A DNA stretch of 64,000 nucleotides, taken from Nocardia transvalensis. Its GTDB lineage: Bacteria > Actinomycetota > Actinomycetes > Mycobacteriales > Mycobacteriaceae. Under the pieces are notes generated by a model. It did not search any database and was not told the origin of the DNA. It worked only from the letters and a program-made list of their open reading frames with translations. The stretch spans positions 1 to 64,000 of the forward strand of contig NZ_JADLQQ010000008.1 in the NCBI RefSeq assembly GCF_015477765.1, written 5' to 3'. A program made the position numbers and the translations under genes. How positions within the stretch are numbered: the first letter of the stretch is position 1; each line of letters starts with the position of its first letter. This document shows positions 42,516-51,031 of the stretch, piece by piece.

Positions 42516-43331
42516 ATGCCCGAGGGACATACATTGCATCGGCTGGCGAAGCTGCATCACAGGCGGTTCGCCGGGGGCGTGGTGCGGGTGTCGAGCCCGC
42601 AGGGGCGCTTCGCCGACGGGGCCGCGCTCGTGGATGGGCGGGTGCTGGTGCGGGCCGAGGCGTGGGGGAAACATCTGCTGCACTACTACGATTCGGGGCT
42701 CGTCGTGCACGTGCATCTCGGGTTGTACGGGACGTTCACCGAATCGCCTGCGCCGCTGTCGGATCCGGTCGGTCAGGTGCGGATGCGGATGATCGGGGCG
42801 GGGCGGGCCGCCGCGCAGCTGTACGGGACGGACCTGCGCGGACCCACCGCGTGCGAGGTGCTGCACGAGCCGGAGGTGGGCGCGCTGACCGCGCGGCTGG
42901 GCCCGGACCCGCTGCGCCGCACCGCCGATCCGGACCGAGCCTGGCAGCGCATCCGCCGTTCGGCCCGCCCGATCGGGGCGTTGCTGATGGATCAGGCCGT
43001 GGTCGCCGGGGTCGGCAACGTCTACCGGGCGGAATTGCTGTTCCGCCACGGAATCTCCCCGCACCGGCCCGGCCGCGAGCTGACCGCCGCCGACTGGGAC
43101 GAGCTGTGGACCGACCTGGTCGCCCTCATGCGTACCGGGGTGCGGCGCGGCAAGATCGTGGTCGTCCGCCCCGAACACGATCGCGGCGCACCGTCCTACG
43201 CCGAGGGCAAACCACGCACCTACGTGTACCGGCGGGCGGGCGAGCCGTGCCGAATCTGCGGTTCCACCGTCCTGCATTCCGTCCTGGACGGCCGAAACCT
43301 GTTCTGGTGCCCCACCTGCCAACCGAGCTGA
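42516..43331 (+). CDS. nei: Fpg/Nei family DNA glycosylase (endonuclease VIII, Nei2-like)
   Basis: 271 residues from ATG 42516. The catalytic N terminus Pro2-Glu3 is in MPEGHTLHRLAK. The helix-two-turn-helix region is around VVAGVGNVYRAELLFRHGIS, and a C-terminal zinc finger has CRICGS and CPTCQ. It removes oxidised bases and nicks the abasic site. Placement after rpiB agrees with mycobacterial nei2 (Rv2464c). Confidence 0.9.
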   Translation: MPEGHTLHRLAKLHHRRFAGGVVRVSSPQGRFADGAALVDGRVLVRAEAWGKHLLHYYDSGLVVHVHLGLYGTFTESPAPLSDPVGQVRMRMIGAGRAAAQLYGTDLRGPTACEVLHEPEVGALTARLGPDPLRRTADPDRAWQRIRRSARPIGALLMDQAVVAGVGNVYRAELLFRHGISPHRPGRELTAADWDELWTDLVALMRTGVRRGKIVVVRPEHDRGAPSYAEGKPRTYVYRRAGEPCRICGSTVLHSVLDGRNLFWCPTCQPS

Positions 43332-43342
43332 TCAGGAGACGG

Positions 43343-44206
43343 TCAGAAGCCTCCGTCGAAGCCCCCGCCGTCGAAACCGCTGTCGAAGCCGCCGCCGTCG
43401 AATCCGCTGCCGAAGTCGGCGTTGTCGAAACCGCCCTGGTCGTAGGCGCCTTGGTCGGAGCTGCCCTGGTCGAAGGAGCCCTGATCGGCGGCGCCGGGGT
43501 CGTAGGCGCCCTGGCCCGCGTCGGCCTGTTGCCCGGCATCGAATCCGGCGTCGAAGCCTTGGCCGTAACCGTTCTCGAATCCGGTTGCGCCGTAGGCAAC
43601 TCCGGACATCCCGCTGAACAGGGCGTCGAACAGCAGCACCGAGCCCACACCCCAGGCACCGGCCACCAGCGCTGTCTTCCACCACGGTTCGGAGTACCAG
43701 CCGGCGGGCACCGGACGACCGGCGACACGGCCGCCGGGGTAGTAGTTCGGGGTCTGCGGCGACGGGTTGGGCGAGGCCTCGATGTGCCGGCCCTCGAAGT
43801 CGATGGAGCGCTCCTCGGTGACCTTGCCGGCCGAGCGCTGGCCGTCCAGTTCCGGCACCGCAGGTCCGGGATCCAGGCCCATGGCGGTGCGAGCGGCGCG
43901 CACGTAGTAAAGCCCCTCCACCGCGGTCTCCTTGGCCAGCCGCGCCTGCGTCACAGTGGTGGCCTGCTCGATCTGGGAACCGGCCGCGTTCAGCCGTTCA
44001 CCGGCGTCGGCGAGGGCCTGTTTGGATGCCTCGTCGGTGCCGGTCAGGTTGTAGACCTGTCCGCCGAGCCGTTCGATGAGTCGGCGGGCGTCGGCCTTGG
44101 CATCGGCCAATCGCGCCGCCTCGCGATTGCGTGACGAGCGGCCGACGAGGATGACCGCCACGAATACCACCAGTACGACGACCAGAAGGATCAACAAAAG
44201 CGACAC
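43343..44206 (-). CDS. DUF1542-type membrane protein with Gly/Asp/Phe-rich repeat tail
   Basis: A 287-residue protein. An N-terminal membrane helix (MSLLLILLVVVLVVFVAVIL) precedes a helical cytoplasmic segment (about 25-115, AEAxL-type Ala/Arg/Asp coils). A second hydrophobic stretch lies at about 180-200 (WWKTALVAGAWGVGSVLLFD). The last 75 residues are low-complexity repeats of DQGxFDQGxxDQG and then FDGGGFDSGFDGGGFDGGF. The tail should be disordered or aggregation-prone. Function is unknown. It follows the diguanylate cyclase by 42 bases on the same strand. Confidence 0.65.
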   Translation of the reverse strand: MSLLLILLVVVLVVFVAVILVGRSSRNREAARLADAKADARRLIERLGGQVYNLTGTDEASKQALADAGERLNAAGSQIEQATTVTQARLAKETAVEGLYYVRAARTAMGLDPGPAVPELDGQRSAGKVTEERSIDFEGRHIEASPNPSPQTPNYYPGGRVAGRPVPAGWYSEPWWKTALVAGAWGVGSVLLFDALFSGMSGVAYGATGFENGYGQGFDAGFDAGQQADAGQGAYDPGAADQGSFDQGSSDQGAYDQGGFDNADFGSGFDGGGFDSGFDGGGFDGGF

Positions 44207-44248
44207 ATCACCCAGCCTACGCGCCCGTGATGATTGCTGTGCTGTTGC

Positions 44249-45253
44249 TCACCCGGCGACGGCCGCGTCGTAGCTCAGCCGGGCGGCCACGAAACCACCC
44301 GGCTCGACCGAATCCCCGTCGATCTCCGACAGCGCGAATCGCCGCTTACCCGCCGTCTTGGCCGAATACATCGCGCGGTCGGCGCTGCGTAGCAGGTCGG
44401 AGAAGTCGCAGGAGCGCCCGGCCGGACAGAATGCGGTGCCGATACTGGCCGAGACCGGGACCGGCCCGGCCGCCGTCCGCACCGGATCGTGCAGCGCCGC
44501 GAGGACCCGCATGGCGACCTCGCCGAGGGTATTGCGGCGGGCGGGCAGCGCGAGCACGAATTCGTCTCCGCCGTAACGACACACGACCGTCTCGTCCGGG
44601 CAGGCCGCGCGCAGCCGGCGCGAGATCTCCACCAGGACTTCATCGCCGACCGCATGACCGTGGCCGTCGTTGATCTGCTTGAAATCGTCGAGATCCAAGA
44701 GCAGCAGCCCGACGCCGCGCGATCGGTCGGTCGCCATGAGCCGGACCCGCTCCTGCAGCAGTGACCGGTTCGCGAGATTGGTCAGCGCGTCGTGGGTGGC
44801 CTCGTGCCGCAGCCGGTGCTGCAGGGCCGCGATCTCCTGCACCCGTACCGTGACGGCCTCGGTCAGATTGCGTTTCTGCTGGGCCAGCGCACGCTGCTGC
44901 ATAGCCTCGGCATAGGCATCGATGGCATGGCTGGCCACGAACGGCCACCGCGTCCCGACCAGCGAACCCGGCTCGCCGGGTGCGAAACCCAGCAGCGCGC
45001 GGGTCGCCGGCGCCAGCATCCGGGTCCGGTCGAACGGCGCCTCGACGAGCCGGCGGCCGATGGCGCGGGCGGCCGGCACCGGGAACGGTTCCGACCCGGC
45101 CAGCCGCAGCAGTTCCTCGATGATCCCGGCGAATACCTGTTCCAGATGTTCGGGCGGCACGGTCAGGCCGCTGCCGGTGTAGACGGCGCGGGTCCAGTCC
45201 CGTGCGGTCGCGGCGATGGCCGCGGTGGTCTGCGTATCCAGCTCGGCGGGCAT
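44249..45253 (-). CDS. GGDEF-domain diguanylate cyclase
   Basis: A 334-residue soluble protein. The N-terminal 150 residues are helical without a named sensor domain and end in a coiled linker. The catalytic domain follows, with THDALTNLANRSLLQ and DLDDFKQINDGHGHAVGDE, and the active-site loop YGGDEF has GGDEF at 228-232. This makes cyclic di-GMP from two GTP. The RxxD inhibitory site usually found five residues before the loop is absent, so product inhibition may be missing. No EAL domain is attached. A perfect hairpin lies 14 bases upstream. Confidence 0.88.
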   Translation of the reverse strand: MPAELDTQTTAAIAATARDWTRAVYTGSGLTVPPEHLEQVFAGIIEELLRLAGSEPFPVPAARAIGRRLVEAPFDRTRMLAPATRALLGFAPGEPGSLVGTRWPFVASHAIDAYAEAMQQRALAQQKRNLTEAVTVRVQEIAALQHRLRHEATHDALTNLANRSLLQERVRLMATDRSRGVGLLLLDLDDFKQINDGHGHAVGDEVLVEISRRLRAACPDETVVCRYGGDEFVLALPARRNTLGEVAMRVLAALHDPVRTAAGPVPVSASIGTAFCPAGRSCDFSDLLRSADRAMYSAKTAGKRRFALSEIDGDSVEPGGFVAARLSYDAAVAG

Positions 45254-45266
45254 CGGCGCTCACCCC

Positions 45267-45285
45267 GCGCAGACGGTGTCTGCGC
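45267..45285 (-). promoter_or_regulatory. Perfect hairpin in the leader of the diguanylate cyclase gene
   Basis: GCGCAGAC and GTCTGCGC with a 3-base loop lie 14 bases before the start codon. This could be an operator or could hide the ribosome site. The rest of the 395-base gap up to tRNA-Gly (45254-45648) holds no recognisable gene. Confidence 0.4.
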
Positions 45286-45648
45286 CGGCGCCCCCGCCGG
45301 TCACGCCCTCCGGATCGTGCTCACTGCCATGCGGTCCAGTACACCATCGGCGCACGCTCACCGCCCCCTTTCCAGATACCCCCGTCCGGCAAAAAGGATC
45401 CTAGCAAGCCACCCGACATCGAAAAACGATGTTTTGCAACCTGTTCCGATGTCTCGCGAATGGCGATCGAGAGTGTGATCGATCCCGCGCCACTTGTGTT
45501 ACACCGCATGCCAGCGTGTCGCGCACAACTCGCCGATCAGAGGTCGGGCATGCGGCGGTCGACGAGCCGATTGGCGTTCGGTCAGTGAGGTTCGGTACAG
45601 TCTCAGGCGCAGACGGCATCGTGGCGATCCCATCGATGTCGTATGCCT

Positions 45649-45719
<71 letters not shown>

Positions 45720-45739
45720 CCGACCCCTCCGGGGTAGTT

Positions 45740-45813
45740 CGGGGTGTAGCGCAGCTTGGTAGCGCATCCGCTTTGGGAGCGGAGGGTCGCAGGTTCAAAT
45801 CCTGTCACCCCGA
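45740..45813 (+). tRNA. tRNA-Pro (anticodon TGG)
   Basis: A 74-base cloverleaf: acceptor CGGGGTG with CACCCCG, anticodon stem TCCGC/GCGGA with loop TTTGGGA giving TGG, T arm AGGTTCAAATCCT, discriminator A. It forms a tandem unit with tRNA-Gly. Confidence 0.95.
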
Positions 45814-45998
45814 CTCGGTTCGACTTCTTCTCATCCGGCCGCCGTGGATTCCGGCCCGTCCGGCGTGGTTTCCCGCGATTTGCTAGCCTCCTGCCTACTG
45901 TGGGTCTCGGTTGATCCGCCGCGGCGCCTCCCGCCGCGTGCCGGTCGCCTTTGTCAGAGGGATGAGGTCTTTCGTTCGGCTGCGAAGGTAGGTGCAGG

Positions 45999-46802
45999 AT
46001 GACGATCGCGTCGGAACCGCTGTTTGCTGGCGATTCACCACTGCCGGTGGAATTGGATGTCCTTCCGCCCGAGCGGCAGCGCCGGTGGACCATTCTGCTG
46101 CGCCTGCTGCTGGCCCTGCCGCAGCTGATCGTGGTCTGGTTGCTGGGTATTGCCGCCACCGTGGTGGTGATCATCGGCTGGTTCGCCGCGCTGATCCTGG
46201 GCCGCCTGCCGGACTGGTGCAGTGAATTCCTGCGCAGTGTGGCCGCCTACTGGGTGCGGGTGGAGGCCTATGTGCTGCTGCTGGTCGACGCGTATCCGCC
46301 GTTCACCTTCGACACGATGCCGCAGGAGTATCCGGTCCGGCCGTGGTTTCCCGAGCCGACCCCGCTGAACCGGCTCGCGGTGCTGTTTCGCCTCATCCTG
46401 GGGATACCGGTGCTGGTGGTGAGCGATCTGCTGGTCGCCGGGTGGTGGACGGCGGGTCTGATCCTGTGGTTGATCACGCTGATCCTCGGCCGCCAGCCGG
46501 GGCCACTGTTCGAGGCGACGGCGGCGGTGCTGCGGTTCCATTTCCGGACGATGGTCTACATGTCCCTGCTGACCCCGACCTATCCGTGGGGCATCTTCGG
46601 AGACCGGGCACCGGCCATGGGCATGCCTGCCGTGCCGTCGGCCGGCCCGACCCGTCCTCTGCTGGTGTCCACCGCGGGCAAGGTGCTGCTGGTGGTGTTC
46701 TTGATCCTCGGCATTATCGCGCAAGGGACCAGCAGTTCGGTGTCGTCCGATGACGATTCCGGCGACTCCTCGAGCGAGGTGACCGAGGCGTCCGGGCGGT
46801 AG
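45999..46802 (+). CDS. DUF4389 domain membrane protein
   Basis: A 267-residue membrane protein with four main hydrophobic segments in two similar halves. Each half has a hydrophobic pair followed by an RF/RV-type segment: WFAALILGRLPDWCSEFLRS then WVRVEAYVLLLVDAYPPF, and LITLILGRQPGPLFEATAAV then FHFRTMVYMSLLTPTYPWG. This internal repeat is the hallmark of DUF4389. A further C-terminal helix (about 225-243) precedes an acidic Ser-rich tail. Function is unknown. The Nudix gene follows after 30 bases. Confidence 0.8.
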   Translation: MTIASEPLFAGDSPLPVELDVLPPERQRRWTILLRLLLALPQLIVVWLLGIAATVVVIIGWFAALILGRLPDWCSEFLRSVAAYWVRVEAYVLLLVDAYPPFTFDTMPQEYPVRPWFPEPTPLNRLAVLFRLILGIPVLVVSDLLVAGWWTAGLILWLITLILGRQPGPLFEATAAVLRFHFRTMVYMSLLTPTYPWGIFGDRAPAMGMPAVPSAGPTRPLLVSTAGKVLLVVFLILGIIAQGTSSSVSSDDDSGDSSSEVTEASGR

Positions 46803-46832
46803 CCGTCTGCCGGTGCGGCAGACTGCTGAAGC

Positions 46833-47300
46833 ATGAAGTTCAGCGCGGGAGTTCTGCTCTTTCGGCGGCAACCCGAGGTGCAGGTGCTGCTCGGGCATAT
46901 GGGCGGGCCGCTGTGGGCGCGCAAGGACGCCGGGGCCTGGTCGATTCCCAAGGGCGAGTACGAGCCCGACACCGAGGACGCGCGGGTGGCCGCGGCGCGG
47001 GAGTTCGCCGAGGAGTTGGGGCTGCCGGTGCCGGAGGGGGAGTGGATTGCGTTGGGGGAGGCGGAGTACGGCAGCGGGCGCAGCCGCAAACGGGTCGTCG
47101 TGTGGGCGGTGGAAGGCGATCTCGACCCGGCACAGGTGATTCCGGGGACCTTCGAGATGGAGTGGCCGCCGCGTTCGGGACGGTTCCGGAAGTTCCCGGA
47201 GATCGACCGTGCCGAGTGGTTCGCGCCCGAGTTCGCCCGCGACAAACTCGTCGCCGGGCAGCGGCCGTTTCTGGATCGGCTCACCGAGCAGTTGGGCTGA
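46833..47300 (+). CDS. Nudix hydrolase
   Basis: A 155-residue Nudix protein. The box begins with KGEYEPDTED and ends with REFAEELGL; E48, R56, E57, E60 and E61 are the metal-binding and catalytic residues. One extra residue sits between the Gly and the first Glu of the box. The start MKFSAGVLLFRR and the LWARKDAGAWSIPKGE segment fit the COG4119-type predicted NTP pyrophosphohydrolases. The substrate is unknown. It is convergent with the TetR gene, which ends five bases away. Confidence 0.85.
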   Translation: MKFSAGVLLFRRQPEVQVLLGHMGGPLWARKDAGAWSIPKGEYEPDTEDARVAAAREFAEELGLPVPEGEWIALGEAEYGSGRSRKRVVVWAVEGDLDPAQVIPGTFEMEWPPRSGRFRKFPEIDRAEWFAPEFARDKLVAGQRPFLDRLTEQLG

Positions 47301-47304
47301 TCGG

Positions 47305-47895
47305 TCAGGAATTCGGCTCGGGCCGTTGCTCGGCCGATGCTGTCCGCGGTGAGAGGTCGAGCACGATCTCGGATGCGCGGGCGACGACCTCGTCCCGGGT
47401 GCGGCCGTTGTGGTCGGCGGTCAGGAACTGATTGCCGAGGGCCAGGCAGAAGGCGAGCAGGCTGCGGGCCTCGACCTCGTCCGGGTCGGAACAGAAGCTG
47501 CCGATCGTCTCGCGCAGCCAGGCCATCCGCCGATCGTCCACCCGGCGCAGCCGCGTGGCCACCGCCTCGTCCCGCCGGGCCCAGTCGCGGATCGCCAGGT
47601 CGATCGCCATCAGGCGATCCCAGACGGGCAGTTGGCTGGCCAGCAGGATCTTGGTCCGCGGGTCCTCCTCGGCCGCGACGCGGCCGAGGACCTCGTCGGT
47701 GCTCTGGCGCTCCCACTCGTCCAGCATGGCCTCCAGCAGTGCCTGCCTATCGGTGAAGTAGCCGTAGAACCCGCCCTTGGTCACGCCCATCTCTTTGGCC
47801 AGGACCTCGATCCGGACCGCGCCCACACCGCGTGTGGCCAGTGTCTGCAAGCCCTGCTCGATCCACGCCTCGGGCGGCGTGCGGGCCACGCCCAT
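47305..47895 (-). CDS. TetR-family repressor with adjacent twin operators
   Basis: A 196-residue regulator. The HTH lies at about residues 13-50: TLATRGVGAVRIEVLAKEMG and VTKGGFYGYFTDRQALLEAM. The C-terminal domain (about 60-180) is helical, with no named ligand. A GAGGAG ribosome site precedes ATG 47895. The region upstream, shared with the divergent DUF6463 gene, contains two identical palindromes at 47923 and 47959. The protein therefore very probably represses both itself and the DUF6463 gene. Confidence 0.9.
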   Translation of the reverse strand: MGVARTPPEAWIEQGLQTLATRGVGAVRIEVLAKEMGVTKGGFYGYFTDRQALLEAMLDEWERQSTDEVLGRVAAEEDPRTKILLASQLPVWDRLMAIDLAIRDWARRDEAVATRLRRVDDRRMAWLRETIGSFCSDPDEVEARSLLAFCLALGNQFLTADHNGRTRDEVVARASEIVLDLSPRTASAEQRPEPNS

Positions 47896-47922
47896 CGGTG
47901 ACTCCTCTCACCTTTTTCCTTC

Positions 47923-47978
47923 TATACGCCACCGTATATCAGGCGTTAGCCTCGTTGTTATACGCCACCGTATATCAG
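47923..47978. promoter_or_regulatory. Two identical palindromic operators for the TetR regulator
   Basis: TATACGCCACCGTATATCAG occurs at 47923-47942 and 47959-47978. Within each, TATACG and CGTATA are a perfect inverted repeat around CCAC. The 36-base repeat distance places both on nearly the same face of the helix. They lie between the divergent TetR and DUF6463 genes. Confidence 0.85.
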
Positions 47979-48044
47979 AGTCGGACCGGGTTGCCGAGAC
48001 GGCCCGGACGGAGCGCGGTGGCGCGCAGAGAACGGAGAGTTCAC

Positions 48045-48455
48045 ATGATCAAGTGGGCTGGTTGGATCATCGCGCTGTTCGGAGCCGCGCACACAATCCT
48101 CGCCCTGACGCTGGAACATGCCGGGCGCTACGCCGGAGACTGGTTCAGCGGGGAGCTCTGGGGGGAGGACCTCTCCGCGATGAGCCCGGCGAACAGCGCG
48201 TACTGGTTGTCTTTGAACAGCTTCGGCCCGTCGATGGTTCTGATCGGCCTGCTCGTCCTGTGGATGGACCGCCGCGGCATCACGCCGCCGGCGTTTCTCG
48301 GGTGGACGCTGTTGGTCTGGACCGTCATCGGTTTCATCATCGAGGGCCCCACGCCCTCGCCGATCTTCGCGGTCGCAACCATCCTGCTGCTGGTCGCAGC
48401 CCGGCGCGCCGCACGCCGCGGCGACGCCGTGCCGCGAGCCGCCCAGAGCGCCTAG
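48045..48455 (+). CDS. DUF6463 family four-helix membrane protein
   Basis: A 136-residue membrane protein from ATG 48045, with GGAGAG upstream. It has four predicted helices, and MIKWAGWIIALFGAAHTILA, SFGPSMVLIGLLVLWMDRRG and PPAFLGWTLLVWTVIGFIIE are its most regular parts. It resembles the DUF6463 small membrane family often paired with a TetR regulator in actinomycetes. The twin operators before it suggest it is induced by the regulator's ligand. Its stop overlaps the end of the convergent pnkp gene by four bases. Confidence 0.75.
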   Translation: MIKWAGWIIALFGAAHTILALTLEHAGRYAGDWFSGELWGEDLSAMSPANSAYWLSLNSFGPSMVLIGLLVLWMDRRGITPPAFLGWTLLVWTVIGFIIEGPTPSPIFAVATILLLVAARRAARRGDAVPRAAQSA

Positions 48456-51031
48456 AGGCGCGGGTCGACGGGTTCGGATTCCAGGGCCAGGACGGCGAAG
48501 ACGGCCTCGTGGACGCGCCAGAGCGGTTCGCCGGTGACGAAACGGTCCAGCGCCTCCAGGCCGAGGGCGTATTCGCGCAGGGCCAGCGAGCGTTTGCGGC
48601 CGAGGCCGCGGGCGCGCAGGCGCTTCAGGTTGTCCGGACGCAGATATTCCGGGCCGTAGATGATCCGGAGGTATTCCGGGCCACGGCATTTCACCCCGGG
48701 CTGCACGAGACGGCCGCTGCCGGTGGACGTTCCGCGCACCAAGGCGTCGAACGGCTTGACCACCATGCCCTCACCACCGGCGGTGGTCAGCTCGGCCCAC
48801 CAGGCGGTCGCGGCCGCCTCGCCCTCCGGTGCGGACAGATCCACGGTGACGCGGCGGGTGGTGGTGAACAGCTCGGGGTCGGCGGCGACCAGGGCGTCGA
48901 GGCGCTCGAGATGCCAGCCGTGGTCGCGGGCAGCGTAATTCGTGCCCTCGGCGGCCAGGATCTGGAACGGTGCCAGGCGCAACCCGCGCAGGCCGTCCAC
49001 CGGCCAGCAGTAGCGACCGTAGGCGGTGGTGAACGCCTCGGCGTCGGCGCGGCGGGCCGCCGTGCGGTCGGCGAGGTCGCCGACGTCCAAGCCTCGGGCC
49101 GCGACCGCGGTCAGCACCTCGGTGGCAGTGTCCAGGGCGGCGCGGGCGGCGGCCCCGACGGCGGCGTACTGGTCGCGCAGCAGGCCCATCGCCTTGACCG
49201 ACCACGGCATCAGCTCCGTATCCAGCGCCAGCCAGGGCGTACCCAATTCCTCGAACAATCCGGCCGATTCGGCCGCGGCGCGCACGCGGGCCAGCACGGC
49301 CTCGGTGTGGTCCGGATCGTCGAAGAACGGACGACCGGTGCGGGTATAGAGCGCGCCGGAGCTGCCGTCGGTGATGCCGAAGCGGTCGCGGGCAGCCCGG
49401 GCGGAGCGGGCGATCACGGCGATTGCCCGCGAACCCATGTGCTTCTCCTCGCACACCACCGTCGACACGCCTTCGCCGCGGTAGTAGTCGAATGCCTGCG
49501 CCGGATGTTCGAGCAGAGCGCCGGAATCCGCTGTGGCACAGGGGGACATGGTGGGCGGGAGGTATATCAGCCAGCGGGGGTCGACGGCGAAGCGGCTCAT
49601 CACCTCCAGGGCCGCACCGGCGTTCTCCTGCTGCACGCCGACGCGGCCGAGGTGGCGGGTCTCCACCACGCGGCGGCCGATGACGTCGTCCAGATCGAGC
49701 ACGCCCGGATCCCGGCGCACCACGCCCTGGCCTGTCGCCACGGTGGTGGCCTGCAGCGGACGTACCGGCTCGTACCAAACCTGCTGTGCGGGAACCGAAA
49801 CGGGTTCGCGCTCCGGATAGCGCAAAGCGGTGAGCCGTCCGCCGAACACGACCGCGGTGTCCAGGCACAGCGTGTTGTTCACCCAGCGCAGTTCGGTCAC
49901 CGGGGTGTGCCCGTACAGCACCATGGCGCGGCCGCGGTAGTCCTCGGCCCACGGATAGCGCACCGGCAGCCCGTATTCGTCCGTCTCCCCGGTGGTTTCG
50001 CCGAACATCGCGAACGAGCGCACCCGGCCCGACGCGCGGCCGTGGTACTCCTGCTTCAGCCCGGCGTGCGCCACCACGAGGTTGCCGCCGTCGAGGACGT
50101 AGTGGCTGACCAGGCCGCGGCAGAATTCGTGGGCGGCCTTACGGAATTCCTCGGTTTCCGTGTCCAGCTGGGCCAGCGATTCGGCCAGTCCGTGGGCGAT
50201 GCGGACCTTCTTGCCGTCCAGTGCGCGCACCAGCTTGTGTTCATGATTGCCGGTGACGCACAACGCATGTCCGGCCGCCACCATGCCCATGACCAAGCGC
50301 AGCACACCGGGGGTGTCCGGGCCCCGGTCGACCAGGTCGCCGACGAATACCGCGGTGCGGCCCTCGGGATGGTCGGCGTCGATCGGGCGGCCGCCGTCGT
50401 CGTGGCGCAGCCGGTAGCCGAGCGTGCCGAGCAGGGTCTCCAATTCGGCGCGGCATCCGTGCACGTCGCCGATCACGTCGAACGGGCCGGTCAGCTCCCG
50501 CTTGTCGTTCCAGGCCTTCTCGTCGACGATCGTGGCCGTCTCGATCTCCTCGACCCCGCGCAGCACATGGATCTTGCGGAAGCCCTCGCGCTCCAGCGAG
50601 CGCAGACTGCGCCGCAGGTCGCGCTGCTGGCGGGCGACGACATGGCGGCCCAGATGGGCCCGGTCGGGCCGGTGGGCGTTGCGCTCCAGGCACACCTGGT
50701 CGGGCACGTCGAGCACGATGGCGACCGGCAGCACATCGTGTTCGCGCGCCACCCGCACCAACTCCCGCCGCGCCACCGGCTGCACATTCGTGGCATCGAC
50801 AACGGTCCGCAGCCCACGCCGCAGCCGCACGCCCACAATGTGATGCAGCAGCGCGAACGCATCCTCGGTCGCCCCCTGATCGTTCTCGTCATCGCTGACG
50901 ATCCCCCGGCACACATCCGACGACACAATCGCCGTCCCCGGAAAATGCCTCCGCGCAAACGAAGACTTCCCCGACCCTGTGCACCCCACCAACACCACCA
51001 ACGCCAACTCCGGCACAGCCAATTCAGTCAC
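48452..51031 (-). CDS. pnkp: Bacterial polynucleotide kinase-phosphatase (Pnkp), RNA repair enzyme
   Basis: 859 residues from GTG 51031, with GAGGAGGGG upstream; this length matches the Clostridium thermocellum enzyme. Three domains are visible. The kinase has P-loop GCTGSGKS at 16-23. The metallophosphatase has GDVHGC at 188-193, GDLVDRGP at 231-238 and GNHEHK at 261-266. The C-terminal nucleotidyltransferase (ligase-like) domain has the lysine K530 in EEKHMGSR and the motif GGEGMVVK near 750. The family heals broken RNA ends (5' phosphate on, 2',3' cyclic phosphate off) and seals them together with Hen1. Its GTG overlaps the hen1 stop by eight bases. Confidence 0.95.
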   Translation of the reverse strand: MTELAVPELALVVLVGCTGSGKSSFARRHFPGTAIVSSDVCRGIVSDDENDQGATEDAFALLHHIVGVRLRRGLRTVVDATNVQPVARRELVRVAREHDVLPVAIVLDVPDQVCLERNAHRPDRAHLGRHVVARQQRDLRRSLRSLEREGFRKIHVLRGVEEIETATIVDEKAWNDKRELTGPFDVIGDVHGCRAELETLLGTLGYRLRHDDGGRPIDADHPEGRTAVFVGDLVDRGPDTPGVLRLVMGMVAAGHALCVTGNHEHKLVRALDGKKVRIAHGLAESLAQLDTETEEFRKAAHEFCRGLVSHYVLDGGNLVVAHAGLKQEYHGRASGRVRSFAMFGETTGETDEYGLPVRYPWAEDYRGRAMVLYGHTPVTELRWVNNTLCLDTAVVFGGRLTALRYPEREPVSVPAQQVWYEPVRPLQATTVATGQGVVRRDPGVLDLDDVIGRRVVETRHLGRVGVQQENAGAALEVMSRFAVDPRWLIYLPPTMSPCATADSGALLEHPAQAFDYYRGEGVSTVVCEEKHMGSRAIAVIARSARAARDRFGITDGSSGALYTRTGRPFFDDPDHTEAVLARVRAAAESAGLFEELGTPWLALDTELMPWSVKAMGLLRDQYAAVGAAARAALDTATEVLTAVAARGLDVGDLADRTAARRADAEAFTTAYGRYCWPVDGLRGLRLAPFQILAAEGTNYAARDHGWHLERLDALVAADPELFTTTRRVTVDLSAPEGEAAATAWWAELTTAGGEGMVVKPFDALVRGTSTGSGRLVQPGVKCRGPEYLRIIYGPEYLRPDNLKRLRARGLGRKRSLALREYALGLEALDRFVTGEPLWRVHEAVFAVLALESEPVDPRL

